NCBI GenBank assembly: GCA_900470775.1
Contig: UCBZ01000022.1
Span: forward strand, 1-58,777
Length of the DNA: 58,777 nucleotides
Reading direction: 5' to 3'
DNA from: Hyphomicrobiales bacterium
GTDB taxonomy: Bacteria; Pseudomonadota; Alphaproteobacteria; Rhizobiales; Beijerinckiaceae
Below are positions 20,121 through 28,356 of the stretch, in pieces. Position 1 is the stretch's first letter. Each line of letters starts with the position of its first letter. The notes under the pieces are model-generated. The model did no database searches and was not told where the DNA came from. It saw only the letters and a program-made list of their open reading frames with translations. A program made the translations under genes and the position numbers.

Positions 20121-21071
20121 ATGTCTGAGGAATGGGTTCGCAAGCATGGCTTCCAACTCGGCGTCGCGGGCTTCATCGGCCTGTGCTTCCTCTACGGTGT
20201 CGGCCGGGCGGGCTGGTATCGCTTCGTCACGGCGAAATCCGTCGAACCAGCACAGACCGACACCTGCGCCATGGGTTCGCTCGACGCGGCGGGATTCCGC
20301 AATCTGGTCGCGCGCATCGAACGCGAGGGCGAGAGCGGCGGGGGGGGTTGCGGCGATGCGAGTTCGCCCAACTCCTGTCTCAAGGATCTGCTGAAGCGGC
20401 GCATCGACGGCTATACGAGCGTCGCCAGGCCCGACATGGTCGGACGAATGATGGCGATGCATGCGGTGATGCGTGCCAACAAGGCGGTTCTGCTCTCGCA
20501 AGCGACGCTGCCGCCGCGCCCGACGCCGAGCTGGCAGATGTTCGAGTCCTATCGGAAGGCATTCCCGGATCGCGTCGAGAAGCCGCTGGTGAGGCGCGCC
20601 GAAACCTTCGTCTATGCGCTCGACCAGCGCGCGGTCGGCATGTCGGGGCCGGCGCTGGTCGGCGGCGGTTCCGGCCGTTCGGGCGCCTGGAGCTACGATA
20701 CGGGCCGAACCGGTTTCCCGACCGGACTCTACGGCATCGCGGAGGTGGTGATTACCCTGTCGGACCCGGCGCTGCAGTATCCTCGGGATAGCGATTCGGG
20801 CGCCGTGGCCGAGGAGATCGGCTATACCGAGGCGGCCTGGAGTTCGCGAAAGGCCTATGAGGGGCTGGCACCGCGCTACCGGGCGCCGCTGCCGGCGAAC
20901 TCCGTCTACGACATCACCTCGCTCTGCCCGCGCCGCCCAGCCTGGCTCGATGTGCCGGCGGCTCCGACCCGGCCAGCGGGCGCGCTGAGCGAGGCCGAGC
21001 AGCGGCGCCGAATGTTCCAGTGGGCCGACCAGATGCGCAACCAGCCGGGCCGGCCCGTCACACCACCATGA
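20121..21071 (+). CDS. Hypothetical membrane-anchored protein
   Basis: 316 residues. One transmembrane segment near residues 12-28 (LGVAGFIGLCFLYGVG) is followed by a large soluble part with cysteine-containing loops (DTCAMG, GGCGDASSPNSCLKDLL). The C-terminus is Pro/Arg-rich. I recognise no domain. It is followed after 92 nt by the transglutaminase-like gene on the same strand; whether they share a transcript is unclear. Confidence 0.65.
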   Translation: MSEEWVRKHGFQLGVAGFIGLCFLYGVGRAGWYRFVTAKSVEPAQTDTCAMGSLDAAGFRNLVARIEREGESGGGGCGDASSPNSCLKDLLKRRIDGYTSVARPDMVGRMMAMHAVMRANKAVLLSQATLPPRPTPSWQMFESYRKAFPDRVEKPLVRRAETFVYALDQRAVGMSGPALVGGGSGRSGAWSYDTGRTGFPTGLYGIAEVVITLSDPALQYPRDSDSGAVAEEIGYTEAAWSSRKAYEGLAPRYRAPLPANSVYDITSLCPRRPAWLDVPAAPTRPAGALSEAEQRRRMFQWADQMRNQPGRPVTPP

Positions 21072-21163
21072 GACGCGCGGGATTGGCCGGAAACGTGCAT
21101 GATGACCAAACCGGCTGAGGGGCCACCCATCACCAGCGCGCTTCGTCGCGCGGAAGGCATCGC

Positions 21164-21976
21164 GTGAAACTCAGGATCGGTTACGAGCTCGACTACGATT
21201 TCCCGCAACCGACACCGCTGATCCTGATGCTGAACGTGCATTTCAGCCGGTTCTCGGATCTCCAGACGCCCGACTACATGCGCATCCAGCCCTCCGTGCC
21301 GATCAGCGCCTATCGCGACAGCTTCGGCAACTGGTGCACGCGTCTGCTGGCGCCGCAGGGGCCGATGCGGATCACCGCCGATGCGGTCATCTCCGACAGC
21401 GGCCTGCCGGAAGCCTTCGACCGCAGCGCCGGCCAGGTTCCGGTCGAGCGCCTGCCGGAGGAAGCCATCGTCTTCCTGCTGGCGAGCCGGTTCTGCGATT
21501 CCGACCGCCTGCTCGATCTCGCCTGGGAACTGTTCGGGCATACGCAGCCCGGCGCGCCGCGCGTCCAGGCGATCTGCGATTTCGTCAACCAGCGGATCGC
21601 CTTCAACTACAACGACGCCAGCGTGACCCGCACGGCGTCCGACGCCTATCGCGAGGGCAGGGGCGTCTGCCGCGACTACGCCCATCTCGCTGTCGCCTTC
21701 TGCCGGGCGATGAACATCCCGGCGCGCTACTGCACCTGCTATCTCGGCGATGTCGGCACGCCGCCCCCTTGGCCGCCGGGCGATTTCGCCGCGTCCTTCG
21801 AGGCCTATCTGGAGGGTGGCTGGCAGATGTTCGATCCGCGCAACAACGTGCCGCGCATCGGCCGGGTGCTGATCGCGCGCGGCCGCGACGCGGCGGACGT
21901 CGCCATCGCCACGACCTTCGGGCCGAACACCCTGACGGGGTTCAGGGTCTGGACGGACGAGGTGGCGGAGGGCTGA
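21164..21976 (+). CDS. Transglutaminase-like protein
   Basis: 270 residues from a GTG with GGAAGG upstream. The N-terminal beta-rich part (residues 1-120) resembles the bacterial transglutaminase N-domain. The core has the nucleophile in GRGVCRDYAHLAVAFCRAM near residue 168 and the aspartate in GGWQMFDPRNN near 223. Where many relatives place a His on the preceding strand, this one reads DFAASFEAYL, so the Cys-His-Asp triad may be incomplete. Members are peptidase- or amidase-like; the substrate is unknown. Confidence 0.85.
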   Translation: MKLRIGYELDYDFPQPTPLILMLNVHFSRFSDLQTPDYMRIQPSVPISAYRDSFGNWCTRLLAPQGPMRITADAVISDSGLPEAFDRSAGQVPVERLPEEAIVFLLASRFCDSDRLLDLAWELFGHTQPGAPRVQAICDFVNQRIAFNYNDASVTRTASDAYREGRGVCRDYAHLAVAFCRAMNIPARYCTCYLGDVGTPPPWPPGDFAASFEAYLEGGWQMFDPRNNVPRIGRVLIARGRDAADVAIATTFGPNTLTGFRVWTDEVAEG

Positions 21977-21988
21977 AGCCAACCGCCT

Positions 21989-22025
21989 GTCATTCCGGGG
22001 CAGCGCTTCGCTGCGCCCGGATGAC
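21989..22025. repeat. Short palindromic repeat GTCATTCCGG...GGATGAC
   Basis: GTCATTCCGGGGCAGC / GCTGCGCCCGGATGAC arms around a short CTTCG-type centre, 37 nt. The sequence class (GTCATTCCGGG...CCCGGATGAC) is common between genes in this group of bacteria. It lies between two convergent genes. Confidence 0.7.
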
Positions 22026-22049
22026 GGCGCTCTGTGTTGACGCTGTTGC

Positions 22050-22250
22050 TCAGTCCCGGAACAACCGGGCCGCATCGGCCTTCTTCGCCCGCAGCGGCGT
22101 CTTGCGGGCCAGGCCCTTTTTCGGAGTTGCCGGCCCGCCGTCATCCGCTTGCTCGGGTGTCGGCGGCGCGACGATGGCAGGGGTCGCCAGGACGGGCTTC
22201 TCCGCCGGCTTGACCTGCTCGGCCGGGTCGATCGTCTTGAAGCGGATCAT
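22050..22250 (-). CDS. Small hypothetical protein, Pro/Lys-rich
   Basis: 66 residues beginning MIRFKTIDPAEQVKP, then a Pro/Ala-rich stretch, then a basic end (PKKGLARKTPLRAKKADAARL). No domain is recognised. Its ATG overlaps the stop of the 42-residue gene upstream (ATGA), which supports real expression as a two-gene unit. Confidence 0.6.
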   Translation of the reverse strand: MIRFKTIDPAEQVKPAEKPVLATPAIVAPPTPEQADDGGPATPKKGLARKTPLRAKKADAARLFRD

Positions 22251-22375
22251 TTCTTCTTCGGCCCGGCTGCCTTGGCGACGACGGCTGCGAAGGTCGAGGG
22301 CGCGGCGGCCGTGGTCTTCGGCTTGTCCTTCTTGGGCTTCTTGGCTTCGCGATTGCTGCGTTGTTCTTTTGCCAT
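22247..22375 (-). CDS. 42-residue Lys/Ala-rich conserved small protein
   Basis: Short gene of 43 codons. The product begins MAKEQRSNREAKKPKKDKPK, then an Ala-rich stretch, and ends AAGPKKK. Proteins of this composition and start (MAKEQRSN-EAKKPKK) recur in Rhizobiales annotations. A strong AGGAG lies 8 nt before the ATG. Its TGA overlaps the next start (ATGA). The strongly basic, probably unstructured chain suggests nucleic-acid or ribosome contact, but that is inference. Confidence 0.72.
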   Translation of the reverse strand: MAKEQRSNREAKKPKKDKPKTTAAAPSTFAAVVAKAAGPKKK

Positions 22376-22561
22376 CGTCCGGCTCCTGTGGTTGAGCGGC
22401 GCGGGAATCGCGCCCTCGGTGATCGTAGGACGTGCGTCGGCGCTGCGATTCGTCAGGCTTGGCCCGGATCGCGAGCGGCGTTTGGATAAAGACTCCGGCG
22501 AGGGTCGATCATGGGGGCGGCTTTCGCCTGCCGCGGCCGGCCCGGCGGAACCCGGACCTCG

Positions 22562-22915
22562 TCATGTCGAAGCAGGCCACAAGCCTAAGGCAGAGCCGGC
22601 GGCGGCGCACGCGCTTTCTTGCGGCTCGCGAGGCTCGCCCACATCAACTTCGCAGGCTCTCCGACGCAGGAGGTTCGTCACGGCGGCGGCGGTCCAGCGG
22701 GCGCGGCCGAAACAGGGAAAGCCGCGTCGGTTGAGCCGGCGCGCGATGTCGGCTGGATCCTCGATTCCGACCGAATGAAGCTGGTCGATCAGGGCGCCGG
22801 CCGCCGCGATTAGGATGGCGTGGAGATCCCTGTCCAGCCGCCGGGCTTGCGCCGCCTCCGGTGCGTGCCGCGCCGGCTCAGCGCGCGATCCGGCCAAAGC
22901 TGGGCTCGACGTCAT
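22562..22915 (-). CDS. Small protein with recombinase-like helix segment
   Basis: 117 residues. The middle, DPADIARRLNRRGFPCFG then RARWTAAAVTNLLRR, resembles the ALNxRGIPTPRGxxWtxxtVrnLLrR segment of serine recombinases, but the catalytic resolvase domain is absent. The N-terminal 20 residues overlap the end of the gene upstream by 38 nt, so the true start may lie further in. It could be a stand-alone helix-turn-helix-like protein. Moderate confidence that it is coding. Confidence 0.5.
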   Translation of the reverse strand: MTSSPALAGSRAEPARHAPEAAQARRLDRDLHAILIAAAGALIDQLHSVGIEDPADIARRLNRRGFPCFGRARWTAAAVTNLLRRRACEVDVGEPREPQESACAAAGSALGLWPAST

Positions 22916-23111
22916 CTGGCGAAAGCATCACGGCATTGGCGTGTCCGCCTTCGGACAGAGCGAAGCGGATGGCCGCCTTCTTGTCACGAAAGATGCCTTC
23001 TGATTGACCCTCGAGGTCGCGGGCGATCCAGAGGCCCGCCTGCGAGCGGCCGACGAGGAAAAGATGGCTCGCGCTGCCGAGCCGTGTCTGAAGCGGGCGA
23101 TGCTGGCCCAT
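22878..23111 (-). CDS. Small hypothetical protein, RAG-like strand/helix fold
   Basis: 77 residues with a central pattern FLVGRSQAGLWIARDLEGQS, then GIFRDKKAAIRFALSE and HANAVMLSP. This resembles a family of about 80-residue alphaproteobacterial proteins (GRDxxGxWVVxD..GLxGGLFxDRxxAlrFA). The function of the family is unknown to me. It sits 14 nt downstream of the small membrane protein gene and overlaps the next gene. Confidence 0.62.
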   Translation of the reverse strand: MGQHRPLQTRLGSASHLFLVGRSQAGLWIARDLEGQSEGIFRDKKAAIRFALSEGGHANAVMLSPDDVEPSFGRIAR

Positions 23112-23125
23112 GTCGTGCCGCGCCT

Positions 23126-23344
23126 TCAGAGCTGGGGTACGTGGAGCCAGGCGCGCAACGCGATCACGCCCACCACGACGAGCAGAAAGACGGCCAACAT
23201 TGCCAGTTCCGCGAGCAAAGGGCCCGCGCCAGCGATGCCGTTGGCGCGCGTCGTCCGCAGCGTGCCGTAGACGGCGCGCGCACGGCGAGCTTCTCGGGCA
23301 TGCGGGATCTGGCGGCTATGGGCGGGTGCGACAAGCATGGTCAT
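23126..23344 (-). CDS. Small single-pass membrane protein
   Basis: 72 residues from ATG 23344, chosen because GGAGG lies 5 nt upstream. The N-terminal half is Arg/His-rich and probably cytoplasmic (PHAREARRARAVYG). Residues about 45-65 are strongly hydrophobic (LAELAMLAVFLLVVVGVIAL), and a short WLHVPQL tail ends it. No homologue is recognised. First of three small genes on this strand. Confidence 0.6.
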   Translation of the reverse strand: MTMLVAPAHSRQIPHAREARRARAVYGTLRTTRANGIAGAGPLLAELAMLAVFLLVVVGVIALRAWLHVPQL

Positions 23345-23461
23345 GAGAACCTCCATCGATGGAGGTGATGTAGGTTCGACCCGCGTAGGAATGCCATTCC
23401 GGGCGCGATGCGAAGATATAAGGGCAGCATAGGGATGTTGCGTCGCGGTTTCGGGCCTGCC

Positions 23462-23968
23462 ATGGCTGCGCCGATGGACCGTTCACCTGTCGCCAAAAAC
23501 GCGCCGATCGCGATCTATGTCGATGCCGATGCCTGCCCGGTGAAGCCCGAGATCTTCAAGGTCGCCGAGCGCCATCGCTTGCGGGTCTTCGTCGTCGCCA
23601 ACAGCTTCATGATGCTGCCGCGCGAGCCCTGGATCGAGCGCGTCGTAGTGACGGATGGCTTCGATGCCGCCGACGACTGGATCGCGGAGCGGGTCGCTCG
23701 CGGCGCGATCGTCGTGACCTCGGACATTCCGCTGGCCGACCGCTGCATCAAGGCCGGTGCCGAGGTCATCGGGCCGACCGGCAAGCCCTTCACCGAAGCC
23801 TCGATCGGCATGGCGCTGGCGACGCGCGACATGATGGAGGATCTGCGGGCGATGGGCGCGGCGAGCGGCGGCCCGAAGCCGTTCTCACCCAAGGATCGCT
23901 CCGCCTTCCTGCAGGCGCTCGACCTCGCGATCCAGCGCTTGAAGCGGGCAGGGTTCACAGCCGGCTGA
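23462..23968 (+). CDS. YaiI/YqxD (DUF188) family protein
   Basis: 168 residues from the chosen ATG; starts at 23435 and 23474 are also possible because no clear ribosome-binding site decides. The family signature [20 protein letters not shown] is near the N-terminus, then [31 protein letters not shown], and F(S)[12 protein letters not shown] near the end. The fold is NYN/PIN-like with conserved acidic residues, suggesting a nuclease, but activity is unproven in the family. Confidence 0.88.
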   Translation: MAAPMDRSPVAKNAPIAIYVDADACPVKPEIFKVAERHRLRVFVVANSFMMLPREPWIERVVVTDGFDAADDWIAERVARGAIVVTSDIPLADRCIKAGAEVIGPTGKPFTEASIGMALATRDMMEDLRAMGAASGGPKPFSPKDRSAFLQALDLAIQRLKRAGFTAG

Positions 23969-24052
23969 GCGGCGAGGCATTTCCTGCAAGCGCTTTACGC
24001 AGAACGCTTTTCTCCCTAAAGCTCGCGACAAGCCTGTCGCAGATCAGGCCGC

Positions 24053-24061
24053 CCGGGAGGA
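24053..24061 (+). promoter_or_regulatory. Ribosome-binding site complementary to the candidate sRNA loop
   Basis: CCGGGAGGA precedes the Bug-receptor ATG by 5 nt. These nine bases are perfectly complementary to the CUCCUCCCGG stretch of the candidate AbcR-like sRNA (34747-34886). Because it contains a Shine-Dalgarno, partial matches to any anti-SD motif are expected; the full nine is suggestive only. Confidence 0.35.
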
Positions 24062-24066
24062 ATTTC

Positions 24067-25041
24067 ATGTCGTTGACCCGCCGCTCCACGCTCGGCCTGA
24101 TGGCCGGCGCCGCTCTCGCTCCGTCGCTTGTCGCGGCGCAGAGCTTTCCGTCCAAGCCGATCACCATCGTCGTGCCCTATCCGGCGGGCGGACCGACGGA
24201 TGCGATCGCGCGCTTCGTAGCGCAGGACCTGTCGGCTTCGATCGGCCAGAACGTCGTGGTCGACAACCGGGCCGGTGCATCGGGCGCGGTCGGCACGCGC
24301 GCGGTGGCGCATGGCGCGGCCGATGGCTACACAATCATCTTCGGCAACAACCAGACGCATGGGAACAACATGTTCCTGCTGAGGGAGCCGGGCTATGACG
24401 CGGTCAAGGATTTCGCGCCGCTCGCCGGCGTCGGCGCCTTCGAGCACGCCTTCGTCGTGCGCAAGGACCTGCCGGCCAAGGACATCAAGGAGCTGATCGC
24501 GCTCGCCAAGGCCGATCCCGACAAGCTCAATTATGGCTCGACCGGCGTCGGCTCCGGCTCGCATCTGGCGATGGAGCTGTTCATGGCCCGCACGGGCATC
24601 AAGATGACGCATGTGCCCTTCAGAGGGGCAGCGCCACTGGTGCAGGAGATCATCGGCGGGCGCATCGACATCGCCAATTCGACGCTGCCGAGCGTGCTGG
24701 AGCAGATCAATTCCGGCAATCTGCGGGCGCTCGCCTTGGCGAGCCCGGAGCGCAACCCGCGCGCCAAGGACATCCCGACGCTGCGCGAGCAGGGCGTCAG
24801 CAATGCCGACGCCGATTCCTGGGCAGCTTTCTTCGCGCCGGCCGCGACGCCGGCGCCGGTGCTCGACGCGCTCTCGAAGGCGATCCTGGCCGCGCTCGGC
24901 AAGCCCACTGTAACCGAGCAGATCCTGAAGCTCGGCTTCACGATGAAGCTGCGCGACCCTGCCGCGTTCCGGCCCTATCACCTGCAGGAGATCGCGACCT
25001 GGGAAGCGATCATCAAGGCCTCGGGTGTCAAGCCGGAGTGA
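24067..25041 (+). CDS. Bug-family (TctC) periplasmic solute receptor
   Basis: 324 residues. A Tat- or Sec-like signal peptide (LTRRSTLGLMAGAALAPSLVA) ends near residue 25. The Bug signature follows: FPSKPITIVVPYPAGGPTDA, NVVVDNRAGASGAVGT, and GGRIDIANSTLPSVLEQI in the second lobe. Bug receptors bind carboxylates or similar organic acids for tripartite tricarboxylate transporters, but tctA/tctB are not in this window, so this is an orphan receptor. GGGAGGA lies 5 nt before ATG. Confidence 0.92.
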   Translation: MSLTRRSTLGLMAGAALAPSLVAAQSFPSKPITIVVPYPAGGPTDAIARFVAQDLSASIGQNVVVDNRAGASGAVGTRAVAHGAADGYTIIFGNNQTHGNNMFLLREPGYDAVKDFAPLAGVGAFEHAFVVRKDLPAKDIKELIALAKADPDKLNYGSTGVGSGSHLAMELFMARTGIKMTHVPFRGAAPLVQEIIGGRIDIANSTLPSVLEQINSGNLRALALASPERNPRAKDIPTLREQGVSNADADSWAAFFAPAATPAPVLDALSKAILAALGKPTVTEQILKLGFTMKLRDPAAFRPYHLQEIATWEAIIKASGVKPE

Positions 25042-25054
25042 CACCGCGAGCTCA

Positions 25055-25085
25055 CCGTCCGCAAACAACGCGGGCGGCGTTTTTC
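25055..25085 (+). terminator. Rho-independent terminator after the Bug receptor
   Basis: Stem CCGTCCGC / GCGGGCGG (one wobble pair) with loop AAACAAC, followed by CGTTTTT. It starts 14 nt after the stop codon, on the same strand. Confidence 0.75.
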
Positions 25086-25188
25086 CAGGCTGTTTTCTTC
25101 AATACCGTGATCTTTAACCAATCGCGTTGACCTGACGCAAACGCCTGTCGGCGACAGTGGCGCCCGTGGCGATGCGGAGCGGCGACGG

Positions 25189-26157
25189 ATGCTGGGCGGG
25201 ACGGGTGAACTGGAGACGAGGCGAGCGTCGGCGATCGTCTGGGGCGCGATTCTCGGCGTGCTTGCCACCTGCCTGTTCGGAGTGCCGTTCACGCGGGTGA
25301 CGATCGAGCCGCTGCCGTTCATGGCGCCGCTTTCCGTCGGCTTGGCGCTCGCCGGTGCCGGCTGGTACTATGGCAACCGGCGCTGCGAGCCGAAGCTCGC
25401 CGCTGCTTTCGACTGCATGGGCCAGAGCCTGGTGTTCCCGCTTGCCGCGGCGCTCGGCTCATATCTCGTGATCACGATGGGTTTTCCGATGCAGGACGCG
25501 GCCCTGCACCGACTCGATCTCGCCTTGGGGCTCGATTGGGTCGCCTGGCTAGGCTGGCTTGATCGCCACGCCTGGCTCGCCCCGCTCCTGACCTTCGCCT
25601 ATAACAGCTACATGTTTCAGGGGTTGATCCTGACGCTGGTCTTGTGTTTCAGCGGCCGCGCCATGGCGGCGCGCAGCATGATCCTGGCGATGCTCGTCGC
25701 AGGAGCCGTGACGGTCGTGATATCCGGCCTGCTGCCGGCGCTTTCGACCTTCGAGTATCTCAAGCTCTCGCCGGCGGACTATCCGAATCTTCGCCCGGCG
25801 GCCGCGTTCATCCATTTGCGCGATCTGCTGGCGCTGCATGCGGGCGATGCCTTCGTCTTCGATACGACGCGGACGCAGGGGATCATCACCTTCCCGTCCT
25901 ATCATGCGGCGCTCGCCCTCATCCTCCTCTTCGCGGGCTGGAGCCATCCGCTGCTGCGTTGGCCGTTCGTCGTGCTGAATATCGGGATGATCGTGGCGAC
26001 GCCGATCGATGGCGGACACTACTTTGTCGATGTATTCGCAGGCCTGGGGATCGCTTGCGTCGCCCATGTCGTCGCCCGGCGTGTGTTGGCGCCGCGCCCT
26101 GCGGAACGCTACAAGCTGCGCCCGGCCGGCCAGTCGCAAGTCTTCGCCAAATTTTGA
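25189..26157 (+). CDS. PAP2-superfamily integral membrane phosphatase
   Basis: 322 residues with about six to eight hydrophobic segments. The PAP2 active-site pieces lie in the second half: FPSYHAALALILLFAGW carries the first His, and IDGGHYFVDVFAG carries the second His with the adjacent Asp. The first part (TFAYNSYMFQGLI) resembles inositol-phosphorylceramide-synthase/PAP2_3 proteins. The likely role is dephosphorylation or transfer on lipid phosphates at the periplasmic face. Single gene. Confidence 0.85.
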   Translation: MLGGTGELETRRASAIVWGAILGVLATCLFGVPFTRVTIEPLPFMAPLSVGLALAGAGWYYGNRRCEPKLAAAFDCMGQSLVFPLAAALGSYLVITMGFPMQDAALHRLDLALGLDWVAWLGWLDRHAWLAPLLTFAYNSYMFQGLILTLVLCFSGRAMAARSMILAMLVAGAVTVVISGLLPALSTFEYLKLSPADYPNLRPAAAFIHLRDLLALHAGDAFVFDTTRTQGIITFPSYHAALALILLFAGWSHPLLRWPFVVLNIGMIVATPIDGGHYFVDVFAGLGIACVAHVVARRVLAPRPAERYKLRPAGQSQVFAKF

Positions 26158-26262
26158 TCGAGCCGGCCGCTTTCGTGGCCGGGTGATACGGGTTTCGCGG
26201 TTGGCGCAGGCCGGCAGCGTGTCTATCTCCGGGGCGAGCGTTCAGCCTGCGGGAGCCCGGCC

Positions 26263-27384
26263 ATGCGGATATCCACCCCCATCCTGACATTTGCCGTCGC
26301 GCTGGCGGCGGCGCCCGTTGCCGCCCAGCAGCGCTTTCCGTCGAGCGCCGGTGAGCTTTCGGTCGAGACGGTGGCGAGCGGGCTCGAGAATCCCTGGGGC
26401 CTGGCCTTCCTACCGGATGGCCGCATGCTGGTGACCGAGCGGCCGGGGCGCTTGCGGCTGGTCGGCACGGATGGCCGGCTGTCCGCGCCGATCACCGGCG
26501 TCCCCAACGTGGCTGCGCGCGGGCAGGGCGGTTTGCTCGACGTCATCATCGATCCGGGCTTCGCGCAGAACCGGACACTCTACCTCTCCTTCTCGGAGCC
26601 GCGGGCGGGCGGCAACGGCACCAGCGTCGCCCGTGCCCGACTGAACGAGCGTGGCACGGCGCTGGAAGGCACGAAGGTGATCTTCCAGCAGATGCCGACG
26701 ATCAGCAGCACCATGCATTTCGGCTCGCGGCTGGTCTTCGACCGGACCGGCGCGCTCTTCGTCACGGTCGGCGACCGCTACAGCCAGCGCGACCAGTCGC
26801 AGAATCCGGCCAATCATATCGGCAAGCTGATGCGCATCCGCCCCGAGGGCGGCGCGCCGGAGGACAATCCGAAGATCGCGGGCTGGCAGCCGGAGATCTG
26901 GTCGATAGGCCATCGCAACGTGCAGGGCGCGGCACTGCATCCCGAAACCGGCCAGCTCTGGACGGCCGAGCATGGCGCGCGCGGCGGCGACGAGGTCAAC
27001 ACTCCCAAGGCCGGTCGCAACTATGGCTGGCCGGTGATCACCTATGGCATCGACTATTCCGGCGCGAAGATCGGCGAGGGCACGACCAAGGCCGGCATGG
27101 AGCAGCCGCTGTTCTACTGGGATCCGTCGATCGCGCCTTCGGGCGCCGCCTTCTATACCGGCGCCGTCTGGCCCGCGTGGAAGAACTCGCTCTTCGTCGG
27201 CGCGCTCGCTGGCCAGATGCTGGTCAGGCTCTCGACGCAAGGCGAGACGGTCACGGGCCAGGAGCGGCTGCTGGAGGGCTTGAGCCTGCGCATCCGCGAT
27301 GTTCGGCAGGGGCCGGATGGGTTTATCTACCTGCTGAGCGACGAGACCGAGGGCAAGGTGCTGCGTGTGCGGCCGGCTTGGTAG
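26263..27384 (+). CDS. PQQ-dependent aldose sugar dehydrogenase (YliI-like)
   Basis: 373 residues with a signal peptide (ILTFAVALAAAPVAA) and a six-bladed beta-propeller of the soluble glucose dehydrogenase family. Landmarks are LENPWGLAFLPDGRMLVTERP, DRTGALFVTVGDRYSQRDQS, WSIGHRNVQGAALHP, AEHGARGGDEVN and YYWDPSIAPSG-type text near 290. The enzyme would oxidise aldoses in the periplasm with PQQ as cofactor; no PQQ synthesis genes are in the window. Confidence 0.92.
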   Translation: MRISTPILTFAVALAAAPVAAQQRFPSSAGELSVETVASGLENPWGLAFLPDGRMLVTERPGRLRLVGTDGRLSAPITGVPNVAARGQGGLLDVIIDPGFAQNRTLYLSFSEPRAGGNGTSVARARLNERGTALEGTKVIFQQMPTISSTMHFGSRLVFDRTGALFVTVGDRYSQRDQSQNPANHIGKLMRIRPEGGAPEDNPKIAGWQPEIWSIGHRNVQGAALHPETGQLWTAEHGARGGDEVNTPKAGRNYGWPVITYGIDYSGAKIGEGTTKAGMEQPLFYWDPSIAPSGAAFYTGAVWPAWKNSLFVGALAGQMLVRLSTQGETVTGQERLLEGLSLRIRDVRQGPDGFIYLLSDETEGKVLRVRPAW

Positions 27385-27390
27385 CCGTCA

Positions 27391-27541
27391 TTGTCTCCTT
27401 TCGAGCCCTCATCCTGAGGAGCCGCCGCAGGCGGCGTCTCGAAGGATGCTCCAGGAGGATCCGCAGATATCTGGATCATCCTTCGAGACGCGGGCTTTGC
27501 CCGCTCCTCAGGATGAGGGCTCAGGAGACAAGCTGATTTTA
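27391..27541. repeat. Large palindromic repeat, CCTCATCCTGAGGAG type
   Basis: Outer arms TTGTCTCCT and AGGAGACAA enclose GAGCCCTCATCCTGAGGAGC / GCTCCTCAGGATGAGGGCTC, and an inner CTCGAAGGATG / CATCCTTCGAG pair. The element is about 150 nt. It fills the gap between two convergent genes, and its right edge touches the last codon of the methyltransferase gene. Confidence 0.85.
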
Positions 27542-28315
27542 TACGATCTCAGCCAACCGCGTGTCCTGCGACAGGACCAGGCACCAATGGGGTTCGAAAT
27601 CGGCGCCGAGCGGCCAGATCCAGTCCTTGAAGATCTCCAGCAGCCGCGCCTCGTAGCGTTCGAACCAGGCTCGCTGGCAGAGCACGAACTTGGTCGCGCC
27701 GACGATGGTCTCGCGGTCGATGACGCAGAGCGGAACGATGTCGGGATTGGCCTCGAGATAGGCCTGTACCGCGACCATCAGCGTCGGGTAGCCGGGGTGC
27801 AGCATGTCGTCGAGGACGATCAGCCCACCCTCGCTCAGACAGGCGGTGGCAAGCGCGAGGTCCTTGGACAGGGCGCTGCGCGAATGCTCGCCGTCGATGT
27901 GAATGAAGCGCAGCCGCTCGCCGCCGGCATGGGCGAGAAGATCGGAGGGCGCCATCATGCCGGCATCGCCCTTGATCGTCCTGCGGCGCTCCGGGCCGAT
28001 GCCGTGCCTGGCGCAATTGGCCTCGAAGCGCTGCTCCACGCCCGGGTCAGGCCATGCGAAGATGTCGAGCGCGAGCCCGATCTCGCCCGGTTCCAGCGCA
28101 TGGGCCAGCGCGATGAAGAAGCGACCCTCGAAGGCGCCGATCTCGGCGATCGGGCCGGCTACACCTTCCTCGGTCTGCAATCGCAGCAGCCTGGCGCAGA
28201 TGGCGGCGGCGAAGCGCGAGGACATGCCGACGACGCGCTCATAGCCATCGGCGAGATAGGCCTCGACCTCCGGATGGCCGGGGGAGGGGATGTTGGCTTT
28301 CATGTCCTGCTTCAT
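27539..28315 (-). CDS. Class I SAM-dependent methyltransferase
   Basis: 258 residues of the Methyltransf_24 (CmcI-like) group. Motif I is GPIAEIGAFEGRFFIALAHA near residue 55; the acidic residue is in LALDIFAWPD; motif IV RFIHIDGEHSRSALSKDL near 135 is typical, followed by EGGLIVLDDMLHPGYPTL. The substrate is unknown. ATG 28303 in frame is an alternative start. Confidence 0.85.
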   Translation of the reverse strand: MKQDMKANIPSPGHPEVEAYLADGYERVVGMSSRFAAAICARLLRLQTEEGVAGPIAEIGAFEGRFFIALAHALEPGEIGLALDIFAWPDPGVEQRFEANCARHGIGPERRRTIKGDAGMMAPSDLLAHAGGERLRFIHIDGEHSRSALSKDLALATACLSEGGLIVLDDMLHPGYPTLMVAVQAYLEANPDIVPLCVIDRETIVGATKFVLCQRAWFERYEARLLEIFKDWIWPLGADFEPHWCLVLSQDTRLAEIV

Positions 28316-28356
28316 CCCCGAAAGTGTCCGCGAGTGTCAGGCGTCGATGCCGTTCT

